NCBI GenBank assembly: GCA_023411395.1
Contig: JAEYOV010000073.1
Coordinates: forward strand, 36,614 to 100,613
Length of the DNA: 64,000 nucleotides
Direction: 5' to 3'
From: Bacillota bacterium
GTDB lineage: Bacteria; Bacillota; Clostridia; Christensenellales; Aristaeellaceae
Shown here: piece after piece, positions 14,345-23,190 of the stretch
How the letters are laid out: every line of letters begins with the position of its first letter
Position numbering within the stretch: position 1 is the first letter of the stretch
Made by a program: the position numbers and the translations under genes
The notes under the pieces: generated by a model
Told to the model about the DNA's origin: nothing
The model's database searches: none
The model's input: the letters and a program-made list of their open reading frames with translations, nothing else

Positions 14345-16630
14345 TTATTGTTCCTGCTTCGTCATGCCCAGCGTGACCACTGTTTCACAAAGCCCCGGCG
14401 CAGAAAGATACAATTCCGCCTTCCCCGCCGTGCGGCCCGCCCGCACATACACAATGGCGCGGCCATGACAGGTGGGGCGCGTGGCGCTATGATAGCTGGT
14501 CAAATCGGTCGGGCTTCCGTTTTCCAGGCCAAGGAACTGCGCATCGCCCAATATGCGGCAGGTGATCATTTTGTCATCGGTTGCAGCCAGATGGCCGGTA
14601 GCAGCCTTTAGCGCCACTTCCACCTGATATACGGCCTGCCCATCTGCGGGCAGCGATTTCACATCGGGAACCGCTTCAATCTTCACCGCATCACCAGGCG
14701 CAGTCAATGAGGCGGAAGCTGTCTCCTCTCCCCGTGTGCAGGTAACGGTCAGCGTGCCGGGTTCATAAGACACCTCAAAGGATGCCGTGCAGGTTTCATT
14801 CACCTTCGCCGTGCCTACCACTGTGCCGTTTAGGGAGAGCGTCACGCTTTCACCATTGGTAAACACAAGCACAGGTATTGTTTCGCCTATCTTACCTGCC
14901 CACACAAAATTGGCTTTCCAAAGCTCATCCTTTTTGCCGATTGCAAGACTGGCGCAAAGCTCATCAGTCCACAGCGCCTTTCTAAGCGCAAACCTTGGCT
15001 TTTCAAAGCCCGCCGTATCGATCAGCCCTGCCTGGGAGATGCGGATGGGCCAGCCGCGGGCCTCGCCCAGATAGTCGATGCCCGTCCATAAAAACTGGGC
15101 GCTGATGTAGTCGTTATGCTTGACGCAAAGCCATGCCTCCGGGTCATGGCCGTTTTCGCTGCCCAGAAGGATATGCTCCGGATATTTATCATGGTCCTCC
15201 CGATAAAGATGCTCCTTATAGTTATATCCAACCACATCCAGCGCCTTTGCGTAGCCGGTCAGGTTGCTCAGCTCCGGCAAGGCCAGAGCGCTGGTCACCG
15301 GACGTGTGGCATCATGGCGCTTGACGATGGCACAAAGCTCCCGGGAGATGGTAGCCAGGCGCCGGGCATCCGGCCTGTTGGGATCATAAATCCGCTCCTG
15401 CTCCGGTTTGTTGGCATCATTGTTCCCCGCAACCGTCTGAAACAGAGGATGTACATAGGGGTCGTTGGGATAGTCGATCTCGTTGCCGATGCTCCACATA
15501 ATGATGCTGGGGTGGTTGCGGTCGCGCCTTATCAAGTCGGCAAGGTCCTTTTCGTGCCATTGGGGAAAATCGTCGGCATAGCCATAGTGCTTGGGCGGAT
15601 ACACATTGTGGCCTTGCCACCATTTGTTCTTGCAGCCCTCCCACTCGTCAAAGGCCTCATCCATGGCCAGAAAGCCCATTTCGTCGCACAGGTCAATTAG
15701 ATCGGGGGAAGGCGGGTTGTGGCTGAAGCGGATGGCGTTGCAGCCCGCCTCCTTCAGCTTTTTCAGCCGCCGTGCCCACACGGTTTTCGGAACAGCCGCA
15801 CCCAGCACCCCGGCGTCGTGGTGGATGCACACGCCCCGCATCTTCGTAAATACACCGTTTAAGAAAAACCCTTCATTGGGATCGAAACGGAAGGTGCGGA
15901 TACCGACGGGAATCCTTAATTCATCGGTTTCTTCGCCGTCTTTATGCAAGGTTCCTACCAGCGTATACAGATAAGGCGTTTCCGGTGACCAGAGACGCGG
16001 TTTTTTCACAGTGAGATTGGTTTCGCCTTTGGCAACGGTACGCCCCTTAGCATCGATCAGCGCAAAGGTAGCCGCGCCATCCGTCACTTCCGCCGATATA
16101 TGAAGCACCGCTTCTTTTTCTGTCGCGGAAACCGTATGCGCAAATACGCCGTCCATAACAAAATGTGCGGGCGATGTCAGCGTCAGCGTTACATCCCTAT
16201 AGATGCCGTTGCCCGTAAACCATCTTGAATCGGCAAGGTCGTTATGCTCACAGCGCACGCTTACCACATTGTGACCCGCCTGCACAAATTCCGTAATGTC
16301 ATAAGTGAAGGTGCTGTACCCATTGGCACGCATGCCAAGATAATTGGAGTTGACCCAGACCCGGGCATGCTTGTACACGCCGCCAAAGGTAATGAATGCC
16401 TTCCGGCCGTTCAGTTCCGGCAGATGGAAATGTCTGCGGTACCAGCCGATACCGCCAGGGAGGTATCCTGTACCGCTGGAGCAGCTTTCATCAAAGGGCA
16501 GCGTTACCGCCCAGTCGTGGGGCAGCGTTACGCTCTCCCAGGCGCTGTCGTCATAGCCCTTGTAAGAAGCCCTTTCGCATTCACCCAGATGAAACCGCCA
16601 GTTAAGATTAAAGGGAAGGATTGTACGCAT
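14345..16630 (-). CDS. GH2 family glycosidase (beta-galactosidase-like)
   Basis: A 761-residue retaining glycosidase of family GH2 with an N-terminal sugar-binding domain, an immunoglobulin-like domain, a TIM barrel and a C-terminal beta domain of about 180 residues. The barrel carries G-C-N-A-I-R-F-S-H-N-P-P-S, the predicted acid/base Glu384 in W-S-I-G-N-E-I, and the likely nucleophile Glu492 in L-L-G-S-E-N-G. No signal peptide is present, so it acts on imported sugars. The ATG at 16630 has AAAGGAG upstream. It is the last gene of the lplB-lplC-binding-protein operon, behind an intra-operon terminator. Substrate (beta-galactoside, glucuronide or mannoside) is unsettled. Confidence 0.88.
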   Translation of the reverse strand: MRTILPFNLNWRFHLGECERASYKGYDDSAWESVTLPHDWAVTLPFDESCSSGTGYLPGGIGWYRRHFHLPELNGRKAFITFGGVYKHARVWVNSNYLGMRANGYSTFTYDITEFVQAGHNVVSVRCEHNDLADSRWFTGNGIYRDVTLTLTSPAHFVMDGVFAHTVSATEKEAVLHISAEVTDGAATFALIDAKGRTVAKGETNLTVKKPRLWSPETPYLYTLVGTLHKDGEETDELRIPVGIRTFRFDPNEGFFLNGVFTKMRGVCIHHDAGVLGAAVPKTVWARRLKKLKEAGCNAIRFSHNPPSPDLIDLCDEMGFLAMDEAFDEWEGCKNKWWQGHNVYPPKHYGYADDFPQWHEKDLADLIRRDRNHPSIIMWSIGNEIDYPNDPYVHPLFQTVAGNNDANKPEQERIYDPNRPDARRLATISRELCAIVKRHDATRPVTSALALPELSNLTGYAKALDVVGYNYKEHLYREDHDKYPEHILLGSENGHDPEAWLCVKHNDYISAQFLWTGIDYLGEARGWPIRISQAGLIDTAGFEKPRFALRKALWTDELCASLAIGKKDELWKANFVWAGKIGETIPVLVFTNGESVTLSLNGTVVGTAKVNETCTASFEVSYEPGTLTVTCTRGEETASASLTAPGDAVKIEAVPDVKSLPADGQAVYQVEVALKAATGHLAATDDKMITCRILGDAQFLGLENGSPTDLTSYHSATRPTCHGRAIVYVRAGRTAGKAELYLSAPGLCETVVTLGMTKQEQ

Positions 16631-16646
16631 GCAGCGCGCTCCTTTC

Positions 16647-16683
16647 AAAAAGGGAGGGCTCACAAGCATGTTGCGAGCCCTCC
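16647..16683 (-). terminator. Intra-operon terminator between binding-protein and GH2 genes
   Basis: A 12-bp stem (16671-16682 with 16654-16665) with one G-U wobble in the minus-strand RNA, followed by CCCTTTTTG. Partial read-through would give much more binding protein than enzyme. Confidence 0.75.
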
Positions 16684-16702
16684 GCGTTAGGAAAGCCGGT
16701 AA

Positions 16703-18262
16703 TCAGTTCCCGTACACCGCGGCCATCTGCGCTTCGATCTCGGCCATGCACTTTTCAATGCCGGCGGCCTTCAAAGCGGCGCGGAATTCGGCCACGTAGG
16801 CTTCGGGATCGGGGGCCTTGCCAAAGGCAATCTGCGGAATGTAGGTGTTGTACACGTTGGACAGGTTGTCAAGCTCCGTTTGGATGGGATCGCGGTTGAA
16901 CACCACCTGGCCATAGGGATAGGCGATGGCAACCTTGGCGTACTCCTCCATCAGGGCGTCATAAGCGGGCCAATCAACGATCGCGCTGCGCAGCTCAAGG
17001 TTGTCGTTGCGGCCCCACCAGAAGTTGAGGTCCACGCCGTCCACTGCCTGCTCCTTGAAGGTTTCGGGTCGGGCCATGAAGCCGTTCTCGTCGAGGATGT
17101 ACTGCTGGCCTTCGATGCCATAGTTGAACAGGCGGTAGAAGGTCGGGTCGTTGCGGATGAGGTCATAGGTCATCAGCGCGCGCTCGGGATTCTTGGAGGT
17201 GGCGGCAATCGCCATGGCGCCATGGGTGATGTTCATGCCAACCAGGTTGCCTTTTTCTTCGCCCCACCAGAAGAAGCCCATATCACTGCCGGGAATCCGC
17301 TGATTCAGCTGATAGCGCTCGCCCTTCCAGGTCTGGGTGTGGTGCTGGTCAGCGCCGGTGACGCCTTCCCGCATCTCGACCCTGGTGTCGCCGGTGTAGT
17401 TCAGCACGTCCTCACGCCAGTAGCCGGCGTCGGCCCACTGCTTCATGAGCTTGGCGAAGTTGACCAGTTCGTCGCCTTCCAGGAAGAACTTCGACAGGGT
17501 GTAGGGGTTGTCCTTGCTCTCGCCGAAGAACAGGGCCACGGGCAGGCCTTCGATGCCGATGCCGTCGGTCTTGCTGAACAGCCAGCCGCTGGTCATCTGC
17601 CCGGCCAGGGAACCGCCGCTGGCGGCGGCATCCCACGGGATCACATCAGGCATATTGTCCTTGATGTACTGGAAGTATGCGCCCATGTCTTCCCAGGAAT
17701 GTACGCCGTTTTCGAAGCCGGCTGCCTTGGCCCAGTCGCCCCGGTACATCCAGCCATGGTTGATCCACTGGGCATAGTTGTCTTCGGGCATGAGGTAGAT
17801 GTCGCCGTTGAATTTGCACATATCCCAATGCTCGGCGGGTACGGACGCCCAGGTCTTGGGGGCGTAGGTCTTGAGCATGTCTTCGCTCAGGGGCAGGAAA
17901 GCGCCTTTTTCGGAGTTTTCCCAGGCATTCAGCCAGTCGGTAGCGGTGCCGACCAGGTCGAAGGAACCATCCTGCATGGCCAGGCCCAGGTTGTACTTGG
18001 TTTGCCAGTCGGCCCACTCGATCCATTGGATCTGGAGCTCGGCGTTGATGGCGGCGGTCAGTTTTTCGTTGAAGGCAGCCAGAACGTCATTGGTCTTGTT
18101 GGTGGGAACATTGCCGGTGACGTAATACGTCAGCACGACATGCTCGCTGGTATCCACTCCCGGGAACCACTCGGCATAATCCGTCGCGGCAGTTTCCGCC
18201 ATGGCAGGCATCAGGCCTAGTACCATGATCAAACCTAGGAACAGGGCTACGAGCTTCTTCAT
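16703..18262 (-). CDS. ABC transporter extracellular solute-binding protein (LipO-like, carbohydrate)
   Basis: A 519-residue exported binding protein with an N-terminal signal peptide ending A-M-A-E-T. Its size, the early Y-Y-V-T-G-N-V-P-T-N-K-T-N-D-V segment and its C-terminal region match the LipO group of large binding proteins that work with LplB/LplC-type permeases for oligosaccharides. Unusually, the signal peptide has no lipobox cysteine, so membrane anchoring is unclear. The ATG follows GGAGGAG. It lies between the permease genes and the GH2 gene on one transcript, so the transported sugar is probably the GH2 substrate. Confidence 0.88.
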   Translation of the reverse strand: MKKLVALFLGLIMVLGLMPAMAETAATDYAEWFPGVDTSEHVVLTYYVTGNVPTNKTNDVLAAFNEKLTAAINAELQIQWIEWADWQTKYNLGLAMQDGSFDLVGTATDWLNAWENSEKGAFLPLSEDMLKTYAPKTWASVPAEHWDMCKFNGDIYLMPEDNYAQWINHGWMYRGDWAKAAGFENGVHSWEDMGAYFQYIKDNMPDVIPWDAAASGGSLAGQMTSGWLFSKTDGIGIEGLPVALFFGESKDNPYTLSKFFLEGDELVNFAKLMKQWADAGYWREDVLNYTGDTRVEMREGVTGADQHHTQTWKGERYQLNQRIPGSDMGFFWWGEEKGNLVGMNITHGAMAIAATSKNPERALMTYDLIRNDPTFYRLFNYGIEGQQYILDENGFMARPETFKEQAVDGVDLNFWWGRNDNLELRSAIVDWPAYDALMEEYAKVAIAYPYGQVVFNRDPIQTELDNLSNVYNTYIPQIAFGKAPDPEAYVAEFRAALKAAGIEKCMAEIEAQMAAVYGN

Positions 18263-18341
18263 GCGTTTCTCCTCCTATAAATTTGGGTTATGATCCAGCA
18301 CTGTGCTTACACAGCGCACAAATCCACAAGGATAGGGGCTT

Positions 18342-19256
18342 TTACCCTTTTACGGCACCCACGGTGAGGCCCGACACAAAATACTTTTGTACAAAGGGGT
18401 AAATCAAAATGACAGGGCCGGTGGCCAGCGTGGCGGTGGCCATTTTGAGCGTTTCTGTGGGCAGATCGGGAATGACGATGTTGTTGCCGGCCAGGGAGTT
18501 TTTAAGGCTTTGCACCGTATTGATAATGTTGTACAGGTGGTACTGCAAGGGCCGGTACGTTACTTTGGAGGTTAAAAACAGCGAGGAATAGTACCATTCG
18601 TTCCAATACCCCAGGGCCAGGAACAGGCCGATGGTGGCCAGGGCCGGAGTCATGGAAGGGAGTATCAGCTTATAGAAGATGGCAAAGTCGCCTGCGCCGT
18701 CGATTTTGCCCGACTCGGTAATCTCATGGGGGATCGCCTTGACAAAGTTCTTCATGAGGATGATGAGCCAGGGGTTCATAAGCAGCGGCAGCAGTATCGC
18801 CAGATAACTGTCTTTCAGCCCGTATATTTTCACGATGATGTAATAGAAGGGGACAAGTCCGGCGGAAAACAGCGAGGTAAAATAGATGTAGAACGAGATG
18901 ACGTTGCGGAAGTGGAAATCCTTCCGCTGCAGCGCATACCCCGTCATGGAGATGATGGAAAGCCCGACAAGGGTGCCGACGACCGTCAGAAGGATGGTCA
19001 CCACATAAGAGCCGATCAATTGGTCGGGGGATTTCAGGATCAGGCTGTAGGAATACAAGGAAAAATCCGAAGGCCAGAGTGTAAAGCCCGATTTGCGGAT
19101 AGCCGCCTCCGTACTGAAGGAGGAGGCGATAATCAGCCAGAAGGGAATGATGCAGCATATGGCAAAAATGGTGACGACCACATACGTGAATCCACGGATG
19201 GTGCGGTCGGTCCAATCCAGCTTGACCTTGTTGCTGCGCCTGATGATATTGGACAT
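18342..19256 (-). CDS. Carbohydrate ABC transporter permease (LplC/YtcP-like)
   Basis: A 304-residue CUT1-family inner-membrane permease with six predicted membrane segments. The permease-ATPase coupling loop is present: E-S-G-K-I-D-G-A-G-D-F-A-I-F-Y-K-L-I-L-P at about residues 188-207. The C-terminal G-L-T-V-G-A-V-K-G is typical of LplC-type permeases. The ribosome site is GAAAGGAGG. It follows lplB after 17 nt. No ATP-binding subunit is encoded in the cluster, as is common for CUT1 systems that share an MsmK-like ATPase encoded elsewhere. Confidence 0.92.
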   Translation of the reverse strand: MSNIIRRSNKVKLDWTDRTIRGFTYVVVTIFAICCIIPFWLIIASSFSTEAAIRKSGFTLWPSDFSLYSYSLILKSPDQLIGSYVVTILLTVVGTLVGLSIISMTGYALQRKDFHFRNVISFYIYFTSLFSAGLVPFYYIIVKIYGLKDSYLAILLPLLMNPWLIILMKNFVKAIPHEITESGKIDGAGDFAIFYKLILPSMTPALATIGLFLALGYWNEWYYSSLFLTSKVTYRPLQYHLYNIINTVQSLKNSLAGNNIVIPDLPTETLKMATATLATGPVILIYPFVQKYFVSGLTVGAVKG

Positions 19257-19273
19257 ACGCCTTTCCTCCTTTC

Positions 19274-20260
19274 TTAAAACAGTGAGTAGTCCGGCTCGAT
19301 TTTCCTGACCACGCCGTTGGCGATCATGACGATGGCAAAGCCCACCACGGATTGGAACAAACCTACCGCGCTGCCCTGGGAAAAGTTGAAGTTGTTCATC
19401 AGCGCGCGGTATACATACGTTTCAACGATGTCGGTGGTTTTATAAAGCACGGAGTTTGCGCCTACCAGGTTGTAGAACAGGCCGAAGTTGCCCTTGACGA
19501 TGCCGCCCATGGCAAACAGCAGCAGGATGACCACCGTGGGCTTCAAACAGGGAAGCAGAATGTAGCGGATGCGCTGGAACCCGTTGGCCCCGTCCACCCT
19601 GGCGGCCTCCAGCATGGATTCGTCGATCCCTGTGATGGCCGCAAAGTAGACCACCGTGCCGTAGCCCGTTGTCTGCCAAAGGTTCACCAGCACAATGATG
19701 AAGGGCCATGCCCCGGCCTGGGAGTAGAATTTGGACATTGTGCCGCCGGATGAACGCACAAGTGCAGAAATAAAGCCGTAATCGTAATTGATTAAGTTGT
19801 ATACCAGCAGGCTTACCAGCACGGCGGAGATGAAATACGGCAGGAACATCATCGACTGGGTCAGCTTCTTGAACATCTTGCTCTTGACTTCGTTGAGCAG
19901 TATGGCAAAGGTTAGCTGCAAAAAATTGCCCAGCAAAATAAAGGCCAGGTTGTACAGCACCGTATTGCGAAGAAGGAGTGTCAGCTGGCCGGAAGTAAAC
20001 AAAAATTCAAAATTCTTGAATCCGATAAATTCGCTGCCGAATATCCCTTTGTTATAGAAGAATTTCGTAAAGGCAATATAGGCACCAGGCATGGGAATAT
20101 ACGAAAACGCAAGAAAAAACAATATGGCCGGCAGGCACATCATAAGGAGCGTACCATTCTGGCTAAGTTTCCGTAGCAAGGGTGTTTTTCTGTACGTCAG
20201 CGGTGATGTATTCACCACCTGATTACGGGCAGCAACTGCTTTCCCCGGCAATCCAACCAC
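19274..20260 (-). CDS. Carbohydrate ABC transporter permease (LplB-like)
   Basis: A protein of up to 328 residues, the partner CUT1 permease. It has about six membrane segments and the coupling loop L-E-A-A-R-V-D-G-A-N-G-F-Q-R-I-R-Y-I-L-L-P (about 230-250). The C-terminus I-E-P-D-Y-S-L-F matches the LplB group. The frame opens at GTG 20260; TTG 20251 is better spaced from the AGGTGG site, so the start is uncertain. It is the first gene of the transporter-GH2 operon and directly follows a consensus promoter and a LacI-type operator. Confidence 0.9.
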   Translation of the reverse strand: MVGLPGKAVAARNQVVNTSPLTYRKTPLLRKLSQNGTLLMMCLPAILFFLAFSYIPMPGAYIAFTKFFYNKGIFGSEFIGFKNFEFLFTSGQLTLLLRNTVLYNLAFILLGNFLQLTFAILLNEVKSKMFKKLTQSMMFLPYFISAVLVSLLVYNLINYDYGFISALVRSSGGTMSKFYSQAGAWPFIIVLVNLWQTTGYGTVVYFAAITGIDESMLEAARVDGANGFQRIRYILLPCLKPTVVILLLFAMGGIVKGNFGLFYNLVGANSVLYKTTDIVETYVYRALMNNFNFSQGSAVGLFQSVVGFAIVMIANGVVRKIEPDYSLF

Positions 20261-20267
20261 CTCATTT

Positions 20268-20282
20268 TGTAAACGCTTTCTC
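20268..20282 (-). promoter_or_regulatory. LacI-family operator at the lplB promoter
   Basis: Plus-strand TGTAAACGCTTTCTC, overlapping the expected transcript start. It matches 13 of 15 positions of the site at 20511-20525 and has the central CG of LacI/CcpA sites. Confidence 0.65.
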
Positions 20283-20291
20283 TATATTTTC

Positions 20292-20320
20292 ACTATATAC
20301 TAAGTTTTTTTACTTGTCAA
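20292..20320 (-). promoter_or_regulatory. Sigma-A promoter of the lplB-lplC-binding protein-GH2 operon
   Basis: Minus-strand TTGACA (20320-20315) and TATAGT (20297-20292), spacer 17 nt. Confidence 0.8.
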
Positions 20321-20509
20321 CAGGAATTTTAGAGATTATTCCAGTTAATTCAAAGCCATTATTGACATAATGCTGCACATACGCCTGATTACCGTTTATC
20401 ACCAATATAAATTGAATGTGTTATAATTATTTTAATCAACCATTATTTCCATTGAAAATCCTTGATATTCGGCGTTTTGAGGCCGAATCATTCTTTTTTC
20501 ATACCAGTA

Positions 20510-20538
20510 TTGTATACGCTTTCACGATGTGTTATACT
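20510..20538 (+). promoter_or_regulatory. Promoter of the GH35 gene with embedded LacI-type operator
   Basis: TTGTAT (20510-20515) and TATACT (20533-20538), spacer 17 nt, with a TG-extended -10 at 20530-20531. The operator TGTATACGCTTTCAC (20511-20525) covers the -35 and spacer. Confidence 0.6.
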
Positions 20539-20594
20539 TTCCTCATCCACCGGACGGAGGCGAAAGCCTTGCCGGTGACATGGGAGGAAAACAT

Positions 20595-23165
20595 ATGGGC
20601 AGCGTGACCCTGGACAGGGACGGCTTCGTCATAAACGGGAAAAGACAGGTGCTTATGGTTGGCTCCCTGTTTTATTTCCGTATCCCCCGCGCCGCATGGC
20701 GCAGCCGGATGGAAACGATGAAGCTGGCGGGCTACCATGCCCTGGACGTTTACTTTCCGTGGAATCATCACGAATTGGCTCCGGATGTATGGGATTTTTC
20801 CGGCGAGCGGGATGCGGAAGCCTTCCTTTCCCTGGCGGAGGAGGTTGGTCTGTATGTGGTGGCCCGGCCCGGGCCTTACATCTGCTCGGAATGGGACGGG
20901 GGCGGCCTGCCCGCTTACCTGTTCGCCAGGGACATGCGCATCCGGGACAACGACCCGGCATACCTTACGCGTGTGTCGCAGTGGTTTGACCGCATCCTGC
21001 CTGTATTGCGCGCCCACAGCATTACGAACAACGGCTGCATCATTGCCCTGCAGTTGGAAAACGAACTGGATTTCTTTTCCGACACCCTGGACCGTCTGGG
21101 CTATATCAGCGAACTGCGCAAGATGGCACTTTTAAGCGGTATAGACGTGCCCCTGTTCTGCTGCTCGGGCCAGTCCGGGCTTACCGCCTCCGGGGGCCTT
21201 ACGCCGGGGCTTTCCCCCGCCATGAACTTTTATCCCGCCCCCGATGACGTACACTTCGGGGAAAAGGTGCTCTTTTACCAAAAATGGCTGCGGGACCACG
21301 GCTTCCCCCTGCTGATAACGGAGACCCACCGGGACCATCACTTCCTGCGCTTTTTGCTGCTGCTGGGGGCCAAGCTGCTGGGTCCTTACAATCAGGCGGG
21401 CGGCACGGACTTCGGCTTCACCAACGCCGTGAACAACTGGGGAGCGCCCTTGTCGTTCCAGACAAGCGATTATACCTTTGCCTCCATGATCTCCCCTTCC
21501 GGGGAACTGGACAGGAAAATGGTGCTGGAATCCCGTATCCTGCGCGGACTTCTTAACGCGCTGCCCGGCCTTGCATCTGCCCAGCCCACGGCGCTCCCGG
21601 ATGGGCTTGCCATGCCGGAAGGCGTCTTCGCCACGGCCCTGCATCTTCCGGAGGGCGGCCTTGTGGCAGGTATCATGAATTATTTGAAAGGCCCGGCGGA
21701 AATCGTCTGGCCCGAAAACGGCCGTGTCATTCCCCTTCTTCCCAGGCGCTGCACCCTGATCATGAGCCATGTATCCCTTTCGCCTTTGGGGCTTGAAGGC
21801 GAAATCACCTTTTCGGACGCGGTGCCGGTGAAAGCATCAAAGGCCGGGCTGGTTTTCGCGGCAGAGCTTGACAGCAGCATGATCCAAATCAATGGCAGGC
21901 CGCTTTCCTTCCCGGACGGCGCACCCGTCCATGCGGATGGCTTGGAGGTATCCCTTTTGCCCTGGGAGGAAGCCGCCGCCTGGCCCGTTGCGGATAAGGA
22001 AAGCGTTCCGGATCCCATCATCCTTCAATACAGAACGGTTGAGGATGGGGAACTGGTCAAAGCGCTCCCTGCCCAAAAGGCGGAAAACGGCCGTCTTTCT
22101 CTGGAGCAAAACAACATTTACCGGGGCATGGGCTTTTATGAGGCCGCACTCCCCTGTGACGGGACCAAAGGCCTCCTGCTTGCAGATGCCGCCGATCTTG
22201 TGACGGTAACCGTCGGGGAAAAGCATCTGGGCACCTTCAGCCCCGGGGGCCATCCCTTGTTCCTGCCCGTCAGCGGCCTTCACGGAACGCAGCCCCTTTG
22301 CGTGCGCGGGGAAATCTGGGGCCACTGCAATTTTGACGACCACCGCACGCCCAGCCTTCGCATCAAGTCCTTAAAAGGCGTGAAAAGCATCGTTTCCTTA
22401 ACGTCGGTGACGAAGCTTCCCCTTTGGCAAAGAACCGACGAAACTGCCGGGCCGGCGCCCCAGCTTACGGCCCTTGGCTCCTGGCAGACGACCGCAACGC
22501 CTGCGGCGGGCGTGTTCCATACCCGGCAAAGCGCGCTGGGTAGCGTGCGTTTCCTTCACTTTGACGACCTTCTGGGCCAGGCGGACGTATATGTAGGCGG
22601 CCGCCTGGCCGGCAGGGCGGACCGCTTCCGCCCCTGGCTGGATATCAGTGCCATCCCCTCAGCGGAAGGCGTGCTGCACATAGCATGCCATATAACAAAG
22701 CTTGATTTTTCCGAGCCCTGCGGCGTTCCTGTGCTGTATCAGGGCGAGCTTTTGCAAAATGTGGCCATCCGGGCCATGGGCGAAACGGAGCTTCAAGGAG
22801 CATTGGCTGCCTGCCAAAACAACTTGTCGGCCCTTGATTTGCCGCTTTATTTCAGGGATGGTCAAAGCATAGCGCTTTATGGTATAATCAGGAAAGGCGA
22901 CTGCGAACTGACCGTTCAGGGGACTGGTATACAGGCCACGGTCCTCAGGGGCGGCCGGGTGTGTGGGCGTATTCTTTTGCATGGAGGGGAATTCCCCGTC
23001 ATGGCGGGCGGCAGAAAGGATACGGCGTATCTTCCCGCCTGCTGGGGAGAGGATCTGCAAATTCTTGTTCGCGCCGTGACGGGAGACGCGGCGCTGCATG
23101 ACATCCGCTGCCGCACGGTGGGAACGGTCATCCCCTACCTCCAGGAACAGGTTGCCCTCTTCTAA
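20595..23165 (+). CDS. GH35 beta-galactosidase-like enzyme
   Basis: An 856-residue protein whose first 320 residues form a GH35 TIM barrel. It shows Y-F-P-W-N-H-H-E, W-D-F-S-G-E-R-D-A-E-A-F, and G-L-Y-V-V-A-R-P-G-P-Y-I-C-S-E-W-D-G-G-G-L-P. The predicted proton donor is Glu157 in L-E-N-E-L-D. The nucleophile is probably the Glu in L-L-I-T-E-T-H. The rest comprises beta domains including galactose-binding-like jelly rolls. No signal peptide is visible, so it probably acts inside the cell. The ATG at 20595 has GGGAGG upstream. The lacI-type gene follows after 25 nt, and both are probably co-transcribed. GH35 enzymes usually remove terminal beta-galactose. Confidence 0.88.
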   Translation: MGSVTLDRDGFVINGKRQVLMVGSLFYFRIPRAAWRSRMETMKLAGYHALDVYFPWNHHELAPDVWDFSGERDAEAFLSLAEEVGLYVVARPGPYICSEWDGGGLPAYLFARDMRIRDNDPAYLTRVSQWFDRILPVLRAHSITNNGCIIALQLENELDFFSDTLDRLGYISELRKMALLSGIDVPLFCCSGQSGLTASGGLTPGLSPAMNFYPAPDDVHFGEKVLFYQKWLRDHGFPLLITETHRDHHFLRFLLLLGAKLLGPYNQAGGTDFGFTNAVNNWGAPLSFQTSDYTFASMISPSGELDRKMVLESRILRGLLNALPGLASAQPTALPDGLAMPEGVFATALHLPEGGLVAGIMNYLKGPAEIVWPENGRVIPLLPRRCTLIMSHVSLSPLGLEGEITFSDAVPVKASKAGLVFAAELDSSMIQINGRPLSFPDGAPVHADGLEVSLLPWEEAAAWPVADKESVPDPIILQYRTVEDGELVKALPAQKAENGRLSLEQNNIYRGMGFYEAALPCDGTKGLLLADAADLVTVTVGEKHLGTFSPGGHPLFLPVSGLHGTQPLCVRGEIWGHCNFDDHRTPSLRIKSLKGVKSIVSLTSVTKLPLWQRTDETAGPAPQLTALGSWQTTATPAAGVFHTRQSALGSVRFLHFDDLLGQADVYVGGRLAGRADRFRPWLDISAIPSAEGVLHIACHITKLDFSEPCGVPVLYQGELLQNVAIRAMGETELQGALAACQNNLSALDLPLYFRDGQSIALYGIIRKGDCELTVQGTGIQATVLRGGRVCGRILLHGGEFPVMAGGRKDTAYLPACWGEDLQILVRAVTGDAALHDIRCRTVGTVIPYLQEQVALF

Positions 23166-23190
23166 AATCTGCCGATTGAAGGATGATAAA

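Larger units (their letters stand above)
20261..20594. promoter_or_regulatory. Divergent regulatory region between lplB and the GH35 gene
   Basis: A 334-bp AT-rich gap without genes. It holds the lplB promoter and operator at its left end and the GH35 promoter and matching operator at its right end. A TG-extended -10, TGTTATAAT, at 20419-20427 is a possible extra promoter towards GH35. Nothing else was recognised in the middle. Confidence 0.7.

Noticed and set aside
16880..18220. A 446-codon plus-strand frame opposite the LipO-like gene
   Set aside because: It is antisense to a typical binding-protein gene with signal peptide and ribosome site; the translation is His/Gly/Val-rich as expected for a shadow frame.
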